Part shown: in pieces, positions 17,835 to 26,964 of the stretch | Layout: the number at the start of each line of letters is the position of its first letter | Numbering within the stretch: position 1 is the stretch's first letter | NCBI RefSeq assembly: GCF_014237835.1 | Contig: NZ_JACJVI010000009.1 | Location: forward strand, 1-64,000 | Length of the DNA stretch: 64,000 nt | DNA from: Rhizobium sp. AQ_MP | GTDB lineage: Bacteria > Pseudomonadota > Alphaproteobacteria > Rhizobiales > Rhizobiaceae | Reading direction: 5' to 3' | Program-made: the position numbers and the translations under genes | Notes under the pieces: model-generated | The model's input: only the letters and a program-made list of their open reading frames with translations | Databases searched by the model: none | What the model was told of the DNA's origin: nothing

Positions 17835-18233
17835 ATGAATACGAAGATCATCGCTCTTTCAGCTCTGGTGATTGGTGCCGTCGCCACCCCCGTTCTGGCT
17901 CAGGAAGGTACTGTCACGGGCGCCGCCGGTGGTGCGGTGACGGGGGCTATTGTCGGTGGCCCCGTCGGCGCAGCCGTCGGTGGTGTCGTCGGCGCAATCG
18001 CTGGCACGGCGGTCGCGCCGCCGCCGCAGAAGGTCGTGACCTATGTCCAGGGCCAGCCGCTTCCCACCCAGCCCGTCGTCATCGAGAAGCAGGTGGTCGT
18101 CGGTGAACCCCTTCCGCAGGAAATCGTGCTGACACCGATCCCGGATGATCCGACCTACGCCTATGCCGTGGTCAACAACCAGCGCGTCATCGTCGATCCG
18201 CAGACCTATGTGGTCGTGGGCGTCGTCCAGTAA
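17835..18233 (+). CDS. DUF1236 domain periplasmic protein
   Basis: A 132-residue exported protein. A Sec signal peptide ends at VLAQE (about residue 22). A Gly/Ala/Val-rich segment of GG-VTGA-type steps (residues 27-55) resembles a glycine-zipper. The C-terminus has YAVVNNQRVIVDPQTYVVV, the DUF1236 signature seen in many rhizobial envelope proteins. AAAGGA precedes the ATG. The upstream EcfG-type promoter suggests induction in the general stress response. It probably shares a transcript with the Pro-rich protein that follows. Confidence 0.85.
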   Translation: MNTKIIALSALVIGAVATPVLAQEGTVTGAAGGAVTGAIVGGPVGAAVGGVVGAIAGTAVAPPPQKVVTYVQGQPLPTQPVVIEKQVVVGEPLPQEIVLTPIPDDPTYAYAVVNNQRVIVDPQTYVVVGVVQ

Positions 18234-18313
18234 GCGCCGTCCATTCGTCTTCACAGATAACAGGGCCTGATCGTCCGCGCTGCGGCCGGTCGCCCCATTC
18301 AGGAGGAAATACC

Positions 18314-18688
18314 ATGGACCAACGTCCCGACCCTCGCCTTGATCAGCGTCCGCACGTCACGCAGCAGACTTCCGCAGGTGGCGGTGCGACCTGGGGTATT
18401 GCCATTCTGCTGATCGTGGTAATCGCAGCTGGCGCCTTCTTCGTCTTCGGTGGCAGTGACACCGCCCAGACGCCGGCTACAACCAACACGGAAAGCAGCA
18501 CACCGGCTGCGCCGCCGGCCGATGCTCCGGCGACCCCGCCGGCCGATACGGCAACACCGCCGGCCGATACCGCACCGCCCCCGCCAGCGGATCCGGCCAG
18601 CCCGCCGCCTGCTGCCGATCCGGCGCCCACGACACCGGCACCGACCGGTGGTGCCACCGGCACGCCGCCGGCGACCACCACGCCATAA
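18314..18688 (+). CDS. Pro/Ala/Thr-rich single-pass membrane protein
   Basis: A 124-residue protein with a short polar N-terminus, one transmembrane helix (GIAILLIVVIAAGAFFVFGG, residues 28-47), and a long low-complexity tail of PPADT-type repeats (about residues 60-124). The tail should be periplasmic and could span part of the cell wall. AGGAGG precedes the ATG by five bases. It lies 80 bases after the DUF1236 gene and ends at a strong terminator, so both may be stress-induced together. No catalytic domain is present. Confidence 0.75.
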   Translation: MDQRPDPRLDQRPHVTQQTSAGGGATWGIAILLIVVIAAGAFFVFGGSDTAQTPATTNTESSTPAAPPADAPATPPADTATPPADTAPPPPADPASPPPAADPAPTTPAPTGGATGTPPATTTP

Positions 18689-18710
18689 CCGGCCATTTCC
18701 AGCCAGCCTG

Positions 18711-18739
18711 AGGCCGGCCCCTTCGGGGCTGGCCTTTTT
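18711..18739 (+). terminator. Rho-independent terminator
   Basis: An 11-bp stem (18711-18721 with 18725-18735, one G-T pair) with a TTC loop is followed by TTTT. It closes the DUF1236/Pro-rich transcript. Confidence 0.85.
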
Positions 18740-18798
18740 CGTGCCGATAGGCTTTTCTCTGCAAGCGTGCTGCGCGGCGGTGGGACAGGAGGCGTCCA

Positions 18799-19563
18799 AT
18801 GGGTAATGACGGGCCGATGGGTGTCGAGACCGGCCGTGCGCCACGTCTCGCCATCGATCCCTCCGAGTATGCCGCGATCTATGCGATCGGTGACGTGCAT
18901 GGCTGCCTCGATGCGCTTCTGGAGCTCGAAGACCTCATTCGCAATGACGCGACAAAGGTCGACGGGCGCAAGCTGATCGTGATGCTCGGCGATTATGTCG
19001 ACCGGGGTCCCAAGTCTTCGGCGGTCTTGTATCACCTGACGGCTTCGGCACCCGCCGGCTTTGATCGTGTCTGTCTACGCGGCAATCACGACGATGCCTT
19101 TCTCGCCTTCATCGAAGCTGATCCCTCCGGAGACTGGGTGCTCGATCATGGCGCCGACACGACATTTGCGTCCTATGGAGTGGATGTGCAGAACTTTGGA
19201 CCGGGCGTGAACCGGCATCTCCTCCGCGAGGCACTCCGTGCTGCCATTCCCGCCAGTCATCTCGAGTTTCTCCAAACGCTTCCGGTGCTGTTGACGATCG
19301 GCAGCGACATCTTTGCGCATGCCGGCATCCGGCCGGGGCGTCCGCTCTCGGAGCAAACGGACGACGACCTGATGTGGATACGTCGTTCCTTTCTCGACCT
19401 GGGGCCCGGTTTGCCGGTCCGCGTCTTCCACGGTCATACGCCGATGCGCGAGGCCCATGTCGGACCGGATAGGGTCAGTCTGGACACGCATTGCTATCGC
19501 ACCGGGCGCCTGACGGCCGCGCGGCTGCAGGCCGGCGCGGTGAAGATCCTTTCTGTCGGCTGA
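18799..19563 (+). CDS. PPP-type metallophosphatase
   Basis: A 254-residue phosphoesterase of the PPP (serine/threonine protein phosphatase) superfamily. The metal-binding signatures are complete: YAIGDVHGC, MLGDYVDRGP, RGNHDDAF, the late FAHAGIRP, and VFHGHTP. Relatives include PrpA-type protein phosphatases and ApaH-like dinucleotide hydrolases, so the substrate may be phosphoprotein or a nucleotide. It is an isolated gene converging on the EamA transporter gene. Confidence 0.9.
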   Translation: MGNDGPMGVETGRAPRLAIDPSEYAAIYAIGDVHGCLDALLELEDLIRNDATKVDGRKLIVMLGDYVDRGPKSSAVLYHLTASAPAGFDRVCLRGNHDDAFLAFIEADPSGDWVLDHGADTTFASYGVDVQNFGPGVNRHLLREALRAAIPASHLEFLQTLPVLLTIGSDIFAHAGIRPGRPLSEQTDDDLMWIRRSFLDLGPGLPVRVFHGHTPMREAHVGPDRVSLDTHCYRTGRLTAARLQAGAVKILSVG

Positions 19564-19581
19564 TACTGAGGGCCCGGACGA

Positions 19582-20511
19582 TCAGGGTTTCGGCTTGTCT
19601 GCCGCTGGCTTGCCCCATTCGGCAATTGCGATCCCGCCGAGGACGAGAACCAGTGCCACGACGTGGAAAACCTCCAGTTGCTCGCCCAGGATGGTGATCG
19701 ACAGCAACGTTCCAAAAACCGGGACGAGATTGATGAAGAGGCCTGCGCGGTTGGCACCTATACCTTCCACGCCCTTGATGTAGAGAATCTGCGAGATCAG
19801 CGAGGGGAAGAGGCCGGCGTAGAGTATGATGAGCCAGCCTTGCGTGTCCGGGAGGATGAGCTCGCCGCGGCCAGATTCCCACCATAGAAGCGGAAGGCAG
19901 GTGATGGCGGCGGCAAGCGCCGGCACGGCCATCAGACTCTTCCAGTGAACCGGGGGCTTCCAGCGGAGCGAGACCGTGTAAATCGCATAGGAGATGCCGG
20001 CAAACAGCATCAGCAGATCGCCGTAGTTGAGCGTCAATGTCAGCAGGGTCTGGAGGTCGCCGTGGGATGCGGTGACGGCAGCGCCGACAAAGCTGATCAG
20101 GAAGCCGAGGATCTGGATGGCGGATACCGCGATGCGAAACAGCAGGAAGTTTATGACGAAGATCAGGACGGGGATCGCGCCCTGTTCAATCGCGCCGTTG
20201 ACGGCGCTCGTATATTTGAGGGCCGTATAGAGGAACCCGTTGAAAGCCGCGTAGCCGACTGCGCCGTAGAAGACCAGGAGCTTCCAGTTTGCCCTGAGGA
20301 CGGGCCAGTCCTTGCGGATCTGCGGGATGGAGATGGCGGCGATGACAATGGTGGCAAGCGCCCAGCGGCCGAAACTCAGCACCATCGGGCTGACATGGCC
20401 GAGCGCCAGCTTGCCGGCAATCGTGTTGCCGCCCCAGAGCAGCGTGGTGATGACGAGAAAGGCATAAGCGCGAATGGGCAAAGGCATCTCTTCCCTGCAT
20501 GCAGGCGCCAT
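19582..20511 (-). CDS. EamA/DMT family transporter
   Basis: A 309-residue inner membrane transporter with about ten transmembrane helices arranged as two EamA repeats. The first repeat starts at LVITTLLWGGNTIAGKLALG, and the second contains LFAGISYAIYTVSLRW and the late ILGEQLEVFHVVALVLVLGGIAIA. Members of this drug/metabolite transporter family export amino acids or metabolites. An alternative ATG eight codons into the frame has GGAAGAG too close to it, so the first ATG is kept. The substrate is unknown. Confidence 0.9.
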   Translation of the reverse strand: MAPACREEMPLPIRAYAFLVITTLLWGGNTIAGKLALGHVSPMVLSFGRWALATIVIAAISIPQIRKDWPVLRANWKLLVFYGAVGYAAFNGFLYTALKYTSAVNGAIEQGAIPVLIFVINFLLFRIAVSAIQILGFLISFVGAAVTASHGDLQTLLTLTLNYGDLLMLFAGISYAIYTVSLRWKPPVHWKSLMAVPALAAAITCLPLLWWESGRGELILPDTQGWLIILYAGLFPSLISQILYIKGVEGIGANRAGLFINLVPVFGTLLSITILGEQLEVFHVVALVLVLGGIAIAEWGKPAADKPKP

Positions 20512-20696
20512 GTGACGAAACTTGCTCCCCCCGGTCCGTCACGGCGCGAATTGCCTTCGAAATAGGCGAGGGGGCATGCTTTGTCACGTAAAAAGCCAAA
20601 TCGCCCGTCAAGACGGGTCGATTTCCCAAAAACAACACAGTATAGATGCGCGGGTTTGGGTGGGCGCAGGTGGTGCGCAATATACAGGATTATGTG

Positions 20697-21995
20697 ATGA
20701 CGAATGTCGTGGTGATTGGTTCGCAATGGGGTGACGAGGGCAAGGGCAAGATTGTCGACTGGCTCTCCGAACGTGCGGACATCGTGGTCCGCTTCCAGGG
20801 CGGACACAATGCCGGCCACACGCTCGTCATCGACGGCGTTTCCTACAAGCTGTCGCTTCTTCCGTCGGGCGTCGTGCGTCCCGGCAAGAAGGCCGTCATC
20901 GGCAACGGCGTGGTCGTCGATCCGCATGCGCTGATCGCTGAGATCGGCCGTCTGAAGGACCAGGGCGTGGACGTCACGCCCGAGAACCTGCGGATCGCCG
21001 AAAATGCGACACTGATTCTCTCGCTGCACCGCGAGCTCGACGGCATGCGCGAAGATGCAGCTTCCAACAGCGGCACAAAGATCGGCACCACCCGTCGCGG
21101 CATCGGCCCGGCCTATGAAGACAAGGTCGGCCGTCGCGCGATCCGCGTGATGGATCTTGCCGATCTCGATGCGCTGGACGGAAAGGTCGAGCGGATCCTG
21201 ACGCACCACAACGCGCTGCGTCGCGGTTTTGGCGTGGCGGAAATCCAACACAAGACGATCATGGACGAACTGACCTCGATCGCCGATCGCGTGCTGCCGT
21301 TCATGGATTCGGTCTGGGTGCTGCTCGACAAGGAGCGCCGCAAGGGCTCGCGCATTCTGTTCGAAGGCGCCCAAGGGTCGCTTCTCGACATCGACCACGG
21401 CACCTATCCTTTTGTTACCTCGTCGAACACGGTGGCTGGTCAGGCCGCTGCCGGTTCCGGCATGGGCCCGGGTTCGCTCGGCTATATTCTCGGGATCACC
21501 AAAGCCTACACGACACGCGTTGGCGAGGGTCCTTTCCCGACCGAATTGCATGACGAGATCGGCCAGTTCCTCGGCGAGAAGGGGCATGAATTCGGCACCG
21601 TGACGGGCCGCAAGCGCCGTTGTGGCTGGTTCGATGCAGCGCTGGTGCGCCAGTCGGTCGCCACCAATGGAATCACCGGCATTGCGCTCACCAAACTCGA
21701 CGTTCTCGACGGTCTGGAAGAGCTCAAGATCTGTGTCGGCTACAAGCTCGACGGCCAGGAAATCGACTATCTTCCGGCCGCCCAAGCCGCCCAAGCGCGA
21801 GTCGAGCCGATCTACATCACGCTCGAAGGATGGAAAGAATCAACCGTAGGGGCCCGGAAATGGGCCGATTTACCGGCTCAGGCGATCAAATATGTCCGTC
21901 AGGTGGAGGAACTGATCGGTGCGCCGGTCGCCCTCCTGTCGACAAGTCCGGAACGGGACGACACCATACTTGTGACGGACCCCTTCGAGGATTAA
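20697..21995 (+). CDS. purA: adenylosuccinate synthetase
   Basis: A 432-residue enzyme that joins IMP and aspartate with GTP to form adenylosuccinate in AMP biosynthesis. The P-loop-like [11 protein letters not shown], the NAGHT motif with catalytic His, [30 protein letters not shown] and [11 protein letters not shown] are all present. The frame is open 17 codons upstream, but the ATG at 20697 gives the normal N-terminus. It is divergent from the EamA transporter with a 185-bp spacer that should contain its promoter. Confidence 0.98.
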   Translation: MTNVVVIGSQWGDEGKGKIVDWLSERADIVVRFQGGHNAGHTLVIDGVSYKLSLLPSGVVRPGKKAVIGNGVVVDPHALIAEIGRLKDQGVDVTPENLRIAENATLILSLHRELDGMREDAASNSGTKIGTTRRGIGPAYEDKVGRRAIRVMDLADLDALDGKVERILTHHNALRRGFGVAEIQHKTIMDELTSIADRVLPFMDSVWVLLDKERRKGSRILFEGAQGSLLDIDHGTYPFVTSSNTVAGQAAAGSGMGPGSLGYILGITKAYTTRVGEGPFPTELHDEIGQFLGEKGHEFGTVTGRKRRCGWFDAALVRQSVATNGITGIALTKLDVLDGLEELKICVGYKLDGQEIDYLPAAQAAQARVEPIYITLEGWKESTVGARKWADLPAQAIKYVRQVEELIGAPVALLSTSPERDDTILVTDPFED

Positions 21996-22054
21996 TCTAG
22001 GATTTTATTGAAATTTTGCCGGCGCGGCGGGCCGGCTCTCAAGAGAAAGTGCTG

Positions 22055-24562
22055 ATGGCTGACTTTATCGCTGTGATTCGACGGGCCGTGGACGGCCTGT
22101 CGAACAATACTCCGGAGATGCGCGCGCGGGTCTATGAAAAGGCTCGCGCCGCTGTCGTTCGGCAGCTTGAGAACATGTCACCCCGCCCGCCCGAGCATAT
22201 GCTGCAGCGTCAGCTGGACAAGCTCGATCAGGCTATCCGTGAGGTCGAGGCGGAACATGCGGACGCCCTTCCGCCGCTCGATCAGGAGCCGCAGGTGGCG
22301 GCGGTGCCGGTCGCTGCTCCCGTGACTGCGGCAACCGCTGCTGTAGCGCATCCGGCCTGGACGGAGCCTGAACCTGAAACGGTCGCTGAGGCTCAGCCCG
22401 TTCAGGATCGTGGCATGTTCGGGCAGGAAGCGGCTGACGAGGCGGTGTCCACAGACGAACCGGTCGAGCCCGCACCGGCGGTAACAGGCGATGATTGGGC
22501 CGATGCCCATATGGCGGAGCCGGCTGTCCCCGTCGCGACCGACGAGCCGGTCGTCGACCAGCCGGTCGCCGATGAGCCGCCCGCCGTGGTCGAGGAGCCG
22601 ACCGCCGAGCCTGCCATAGAGACCGTTCAAGCAGATACCGATTCCTGGTCCACAGAGCCGTCTTTCGGACGCGACGAGCACGAAGCCGTCTATGCCGGTC
22701 TTTACGACAGCCCGGTCCATGAACCTGTAGCGCCGGAGCCGGTCAGCGTTTCCGAGCCGGAGGCTCCGGCCAAGCCTCAAGTGGAACCGGATATTGCAGC
22801 CGCGCCTTACGTCGATGCGCCGACGGCCGAGGAGACCTGGTCGCGCGATGAGGAGCCCCATGCCGTCGCTCCCGGCTGGGAGACTGTCACGCCTCTCGAG
22901 ACTTTGCCGGTAACGACCGATCCGACCTTTGGCGAGCCCGTGCAAGTCGAAGCCGATCGGCCTTCCGAGCCACCGCAGGCCGGTATCCGGGTCGATTCGG
23001 TCGAAGACTGGCTGCAGAGCCGCGCGCTCGATCCTGTCCCGGTCATTCCCGCCGCCAGCTGGGACTTGCCAGCCGCGACCGAGACTGCGGCAAACCGGGT
23101 TCCGGAATTGCCGGAAATTGACACCGGACCGGCGTCGGCCTCCTACACGCCGACCGATGAGTTTCCTGCCTATGTCGAGCCTCTGCATGTCGAGGCCAGC
23201 CGCGACTACGTTACGCCGGAAGGCCTGAGCCTGCCTGACGCCGACCCTACGGTGGTGGGCAAACTCACCTCGACGCCCGCGACACCGGCCATCGATGCCG
23301 ACGACTTCAGCCAGTGGTTCCAGGAGCATGTTGATCAAGGTGGCAAGGACAGCGGCGCTGCCGGGTCTGCTTCTGCGGCTGCTGCTCCCGCCCCTGGTTC
23401 CGAGTGGGACGAGCACGTAGACAGCTTTGCGCCGAGCGCCAAGGGCGCGCAGGTCGAGATGGCATCCCAGCCCGACGGTATGGAAGCGCTCGTCAGCGGA
23501 TATGGGCAGCAACCCGCCTATCGCCTTGAACCGAAGAAGCGTCGCAACTTCGCGCCCGTCATCATCGGTGCGCTGGTGCTTGCGGTCCTGGGCGGCGCAG
23601 GTTACCTCGCCTGGAGCATGCGCGACCAGATCGGCAGCATGGTGGCCAACCTGACCGGGGAGATTGCGCCCGCAGAGCCGACGGCACAGACGCCAACGGC
23701 GCAGACGACGCCTGCGGCGACCGAGCCTGCGGCCGAAACGGCGGCCGCTCCGGAAGTGGCCACTCCGCCTGCCGATGGTTCCACTGCCACCCAGAAGTTC
23801 ACCCAGCGTCTGCGCCCGGATGGAACGGAAGTGGACGAAGGCGTCGGTTCTGCGCCGATCGATGGTGCGCCGGCCGAGGGTCGTTCCGTATCTGCTCAGA
23901 CCGTGGCTTCCACGGTTGAGCCTACCGATCCGCCGGCGGCAACCAGTGGTGCAGCTGCCACGCAGGCGCCTGGAACGGCTGCCAATACCGCCGCAGTTGC
24001 CGGCGGCGAAAAGCTCTTCCTATACGAGGAGCGCATTGGCCAGGCGACACCGGTGGCCGTGCCCGGTTCGATCACCTGGACGGCGGTCCGGGAAAATGGT
24101 GCCGACGGGCGTCCCGACCCGCAGATCCAGGGGCGGATCAATGTTCCCGAGCGGGGCATCTCGGCGCTGCTCACCTTCAAGCGCAACACCGACAACTCGT
24201 TGCCGGCGAGCCACATCATTGAAGTGGTGTTCTCCGTTCCTGCGGATTTCGAGGGGGGTGCGGTTGAGAACCTGCAGCGCATCGCGATGAAGCGCACCGA
24301 ACAGGATCGCGGCGATCCGCTGGTGGCCGTCACCGCCAAGGTCACTGACGATACCTATCTCGTGGCGCTCAATGATTTCGAGGATGTGGTCAAGCGCAAC
24401 ATGGAGCTTCTCTCCACCCGTGCCTGGATCGATATTCCCGTCACCTACCGCAACGGTCGTCGTGCGCTGATCACGCTGGACAAGGGAACCACGGGGACGA
24501 ATGTCTTCGACCAGGTGATCCGTGAATGGGCCGCGCTCGCGCCCGCCGCGCCGGCCAACTGA
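22055..24562 (+). CDS. large acidic single-pass membrane protein, conserved but uncharacterised
   Basis: An 835-residue protein in three parts. The N-terminal 75 residues are helical (MRARVYEKARAAVVRQLE), then comes a long acidic Ala/Pro/Glu/Val-rich region (about 75-480). A single transmembrane helix follows near residues 498-522 (VIIGALVLAVLGGAGYLAW) after a KKRR stop-transfer cluster. After a second low-complexity linker the C-terminal 190 residues (from about 645) look folded. The predicted topology is cytoplasmic disordered arm and periplasmic C-domain. It lies 59 bases after purA, so read-through is possible. No named family is recognised. Confidence 0.8.
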   Translation: MADFIAVIRRAVDGLSNNTPEMRARVYEKARAAVVRQLENMSPRPPEHMLQRQLDKLDQAIREVEAEHADALPPLDQEPQVAAVPVAAPVTAATAAVAHPAWTEPEPETVAEAQPVQDRGMFGQEAADEAVSTDEPVEPAPAVTGDDWADAHMAEPAVPVATDEPVVDQPVADEPPAVVEEPTAEPAIETVQADTDSWSTEPSFGRDEHEAVYAGLYDSPVHEPVAPEPVSVSEPEAPAKPQVEPDIAAAPYVDAPTAEETWSRDEEPHAVAPGWETVTPLETLPVTTDPTFGEPVQVEADRPSEPPQAGIRVDSVEDWLQSRALDPVPVIPAASWDLPAATETAANRVPELPEIDTGPASASYTPTDEFPAYVEPLHVEASRDYVTPEGLSLPDADPTVVGKLTSTPATPAIDADDFSQWFQEHVDQGGKDSGAAGSASAAAAPAPGSEWDEHVDSFAPSAKGAQVEMASQPDGMEALVSGYGQQPAYRLEPKKRRNFAPVIIGALVLAVLGGAGYLAWSMRDQIGSMVANLTGEIAPAEPTAQTPTAQTTPAATEPAAETAAAPEVATPPADGSTATQKFTQRLRPDGTEVDEGVGSAPIDGAPAEGRSVSAQTVASTVEPTDPPAATSGAAATQAPGTAANTAAVAGGEKLFLYEERIGQATPVAVPGSITWTAVRENGADGRPDPQIQGRINVPERGISALLTFKRNTDNSLPASHIIEVVFSVPADFEGGAVENLQRIAMKRTEQDRGDPLVAVTAKVTDDTYLVALNDFEDVVKRNMELLSTRAWIDIPVTYRNGRRALITLDKGTTGTNVFDQVIREWAALAPAAPAN

Positions 24563-24581
24563 GGCTGAGACCAGACAAAAG

Positions 24582-24613
24582 AAAACCGGGTGTGGCGACA
24601 CACCCGGTTTTTT
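24582..24613. terminator. bidirectional Rho-independent terminator
   Basis: A perfect 13-bp stem (24582-24594 with 24599-24611) with a GCGA loop is flanked by an A-run on the left and a T-run on the right. It can therefore end both the large membrane protein gene and the converging rpoH. Confidence 0.9.
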
Positions 24614-24640
24614 GTTGGCTTCACGCCGGATGGGGTGGCC

Positions 24641-25543
24641 TCAGGCCTCCACGACCCGCAATGCCTTTGCGCGTTCCATGGCGTCCTTCTGAACGGCTTC
24701 CTGGACCTTTTCAAAGGCGCGGACCTCGATCTGGCGGACGCGTTCGCGGCTGATGTCGAACTCGGCGGAGAGCTCTTCCAGCGTGACCGGATCGTCGGCC
24801 AGGCGACGCGCTTCAAAGATGCGGCGTTCGCGGTCGTTCAGGACAGCCATCGCCCGCTTCAGCATGCTGCGACGGGTCTCCAGTTCGTCCTGCTCGATCA
24901 AAACCTCTTCCTGGCTGTCGTGGTCGTCGACGAGCCAGTCCTGCCACTGGCCGCTCTCGCCTTCGGAGGCGCGCAGCGGGGCGTTCAGCGAGGCGTCGCC
25001 GGAGAGGCGGCGGTTCATCGAGATGACCTCCTCCTCCGAGACATTCAGCTTGGTGGCGATTTCGGTCACCTGATCGGGCTTCAGGTCGCCTTCTTCGATC
25101 GCCTGGATCTTGCCCTTGAGGCGACGCAGGTTGAAGAACAGGCGCTTCTGATTGGCGGTCGTGCCCATCTTTACCAGCGACCAGGAGCGCAGGATGTATT
25201 CCTGGATCGAGGCCTTGATCCACCACATGGCGTAGGTGGCCAAGCGGAAGCCGCGTTCGGGATCAAACTTCTTGACGGCCTGCATCAGGCCGACATTGCC
25301 TTCGGACACCACTTCGCCGATCGGCAGGCCATAGCCGCGGTAACCCATGGCGATCTTCGCCACGAGGCGCAGATGGCTGGTCACGAGCCTGTGGGCTGCG
25401 TCACGATCGGCATGCTCGGCATAACGCTTGGCGAGCATGTATTCTTCCTGCGGTTCCAGCATCGGGAACTTGCGGATTTCATCGAGATAACGATTGAGGC
25501 CGGCTTCACCGGCAGTGATGGTTGGCAGCGTGTTGCGGGCCAT
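24641..25543 (-). CDS. rpoH: RNA polymerase sigma-32 factor RpoH
   Basis: A 300-residue heat-shock sigma factor. Region 2 is clear (EGNVGLMQAVKKFDPERGFRLATYAMWW begins near residue 82, cited only in part), and the RpoH-specific box QKRLFFNLRRLK follows region 2.4. Region 4 ends with the helix-turn-helix ELSAEFDISRERVRQIE. Rhizobia often carry two rpoH copies; this has the features of the main rpoH1 copy. The promoter at 25630-25659 looks like an RpoH promoter, which suggests autoregulation. The start ATG has a weak GGGG-containing leader. Confidence 0.96.
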   Translation of the reverse strand: MARNTLPTITAGEAGLNRYLDEIRKFPMLEPQEEYMLAKRYAEHADRDAAHRLVTSHLRLVAKIAMGYRGYGLPIGEVVSEGNVGLMQAVKKFDPERGFRLATYAMWWIKASIQEYILRSWSLVKMGTTANQKRLFFNLRRLKGKIQAIEEGDLKPDQVTEIATKLNVSEEEVISMNRRLSGDASLNAPLRASEGESGQWQDWLVDDHDSQEEVLIEQDELETRRSMLKRAMAVLNDRERRIFEARRLADDPVTLEELSAEFDISRERVRQIEVRAFEKVQEAVQKDAMERAKALRVVEA

Positions 25544-25629
25544 ATAGCACCCCTTTTTCCTTCTGGGCTCCCAAGCAGACGGCGAGCCCGATCTCCGTGG
25601 ATCTCATTTCCCCACAGAAATCCTCTTGA

Positions 25630-25659
25630 CAGATAAGTATGGCAAAACGGCGATACAAG
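25630..25659 (-). promoter_or_regulatory. putative sigma-32-type promoter of rpoH
   Basis: On the minus strand CTTG (25656-25659) is followed after 18 bases by CTTATCTG (25630-25637). This agrees with the alphaproteobacterial heat-shock promoter CTTG-N17/18-CYTATNT. The start codon of rpoH is about 87 bases downstream. Confidence 0.55.
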
Positions 25660-25747
25660 ATTTGCGTTCCCTCACGAGGCCGTGACGGAGTGTCAACGCC
25701 TGAGCGACGCCGCAGGGGCCGCAAGAAACGCCGGCCGCACGATGTGC

Positions 25748-26788
25748 TTAGCGAGCTTCGGTCGGAGAGGGCTGTTGCTGCGTGATGCAGTGGACGCCGC
25801 CGCCGCGCGCGAAAATGGGGCGGGAATCGACGCTGACCACGCGGCGGCCGGGATAGGCCTCTTCCAGAATGGCGCACGCAGCTGCATCGGCCTTCTCGTC
25901 ACCGAAACCGCATGCGATGACACCACCATTGACCGCCAGGTGATTGACATAGCTGTAGTCGACGAAGCCGTCTTCATCCCTGATCGCAGCTGGCGCGTCG
26001 AGGTCGAGAATACGCCATGTGCGGCCCGACGCGTCCGTCGTCTGGGCGAGAAAGTCACGCAGGTCCCGCATAACGGCATGGTCCGGATGGTCGGGATTGG
26101 CTTGCCGATGCAGGAGCAATGTGCCCGGTGCGGCAATCGTTGCGACGATGTCCACATGACCCGATGTACCAAAGGGCTCATAGTCACGGGTGAGGCCTCG
26201 CGGCAACCAGATGACCTTGGTGGCTCCGATCGTGCGCGCGAGCTCGGCTTCGACGCGAGACTTGTCAGCGAAGGGGTTGCGACGGGGATCAAGCTGGACA
26301 GTCTCGGTCACCAGAACTGTTCCCTCACCGTCGACATGGATCCCGCCGCCTTCATTGACGAGCAGGCTCGACACGAGCTCGGCGCCGCTATGGCTTGCGA
26401 TCATCCGGGCGATCTCGGCCGACTGCTTCCATTGCGCCCAGGCGTGGTCGCCCCAGCCATTGAAGACCCAGTCGACTGCACCCAGCACGGTAGGGCGCGC
26501 GTCATCCAGCACGAAGGTGGGGCCTAAATCGCGCATCCAGAATTCATCCAGTGGCATCTCGACCAACTCGACATGGCTGCCGAGCATACGGCGGGCGCGC
26601 TGCCGCTCGGAGGGGTCGACAACCATTGTGACGGGCTCGAATTCGGCGATGCTGTGCGCGACGGCCGTCCAGGCCTGATAGCCGGTCTCCTTCCAGGCCT
26701 CGCCACTGCCGAGCGTCGTGCCCTCCCTTGGAAAGGCCATCCAGGTGCGATCATGGGGCGCAGTTTCAGATGGCATTCGCCAGCTCAT
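25748..26788 (-). CDS. aguA: agmatine deiminase
   Basis: A 346-residue enzyme of the peptidyl-arginine-deiminase family that converts agmatine to N-carbamoylputrescine in polyamine synthesis. Signature parts are EFWMRDLGPTF, NEGGGIHVDGEGT, the catalytic His in GTSGHVDI, and the catalytic Cys in GGGVHCITQQQP close to the C-terminus. An ATG six codons upstream is possible, but the one at 26788 has AGAAGGA eight bases before it. The N-carbamoylputrescine amidase partner AguB is not adjacent. Confidence 0.93.
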   Translation of the reverse strand: MSWRMPSETAPHDRTWMAFPREGTTLGSGEAWKETGYQAWTAVAHSIAEFEPVTMVVDPSERQRARRMLGSHVELVEMPLDEFWMRDLGPTFVLDDARPTVLGAVDWVFNGWGDHAWAQWKQSAEIARMIASHSGAELVSSLLVNEGGGIHVDGEGTVLVTETVQLDPRRNPFADKSRVEAELARTIGATKVIWLPRGLTRDYEPFGTSGHVDIVATIAAPGTLLLHRQANPDHPDHAVMRDLRDFLAQTTDASGRTWRILDLDAPAAIRDEDGFVDYSYVNHLAVNGGVIACGFGDEKADAAACAILEEAYPGRRVVSVDSRPIFARGGGVHCITQQQPSPTEAR

Positions 26789-26964
26789 CACATAATCCTT
26801 CTGCATGCTCTTTCGTTCGTGGCTTTATCTGTCAGTCAACAGCAGTGGCAAAGCCGAGACAAGGTGCGAAACGACAGGCGGGAAACGCCAGCCTTTTCCT
26901 CAATGTTGTGGCCTGTGCCCGCTGAGATACATGGACCCTCGGCCCCGCAAGGGGTGGAACGCTC

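Noticed and set aside
20376..21794. A 472-codon open frame antisense to purA
   Set aside because: It is a by-product of high GC in purA; its composition is typical of an antisense shadow and it has no domain.
22178..23512. A 444-codon open frame antisense to the large acidic membrane protein
   Set aside because: The repeated Ala/Pro/Glu codons on the plus strand generate it; the forward frame has a start, a transmembrane helix and a proper terminator.
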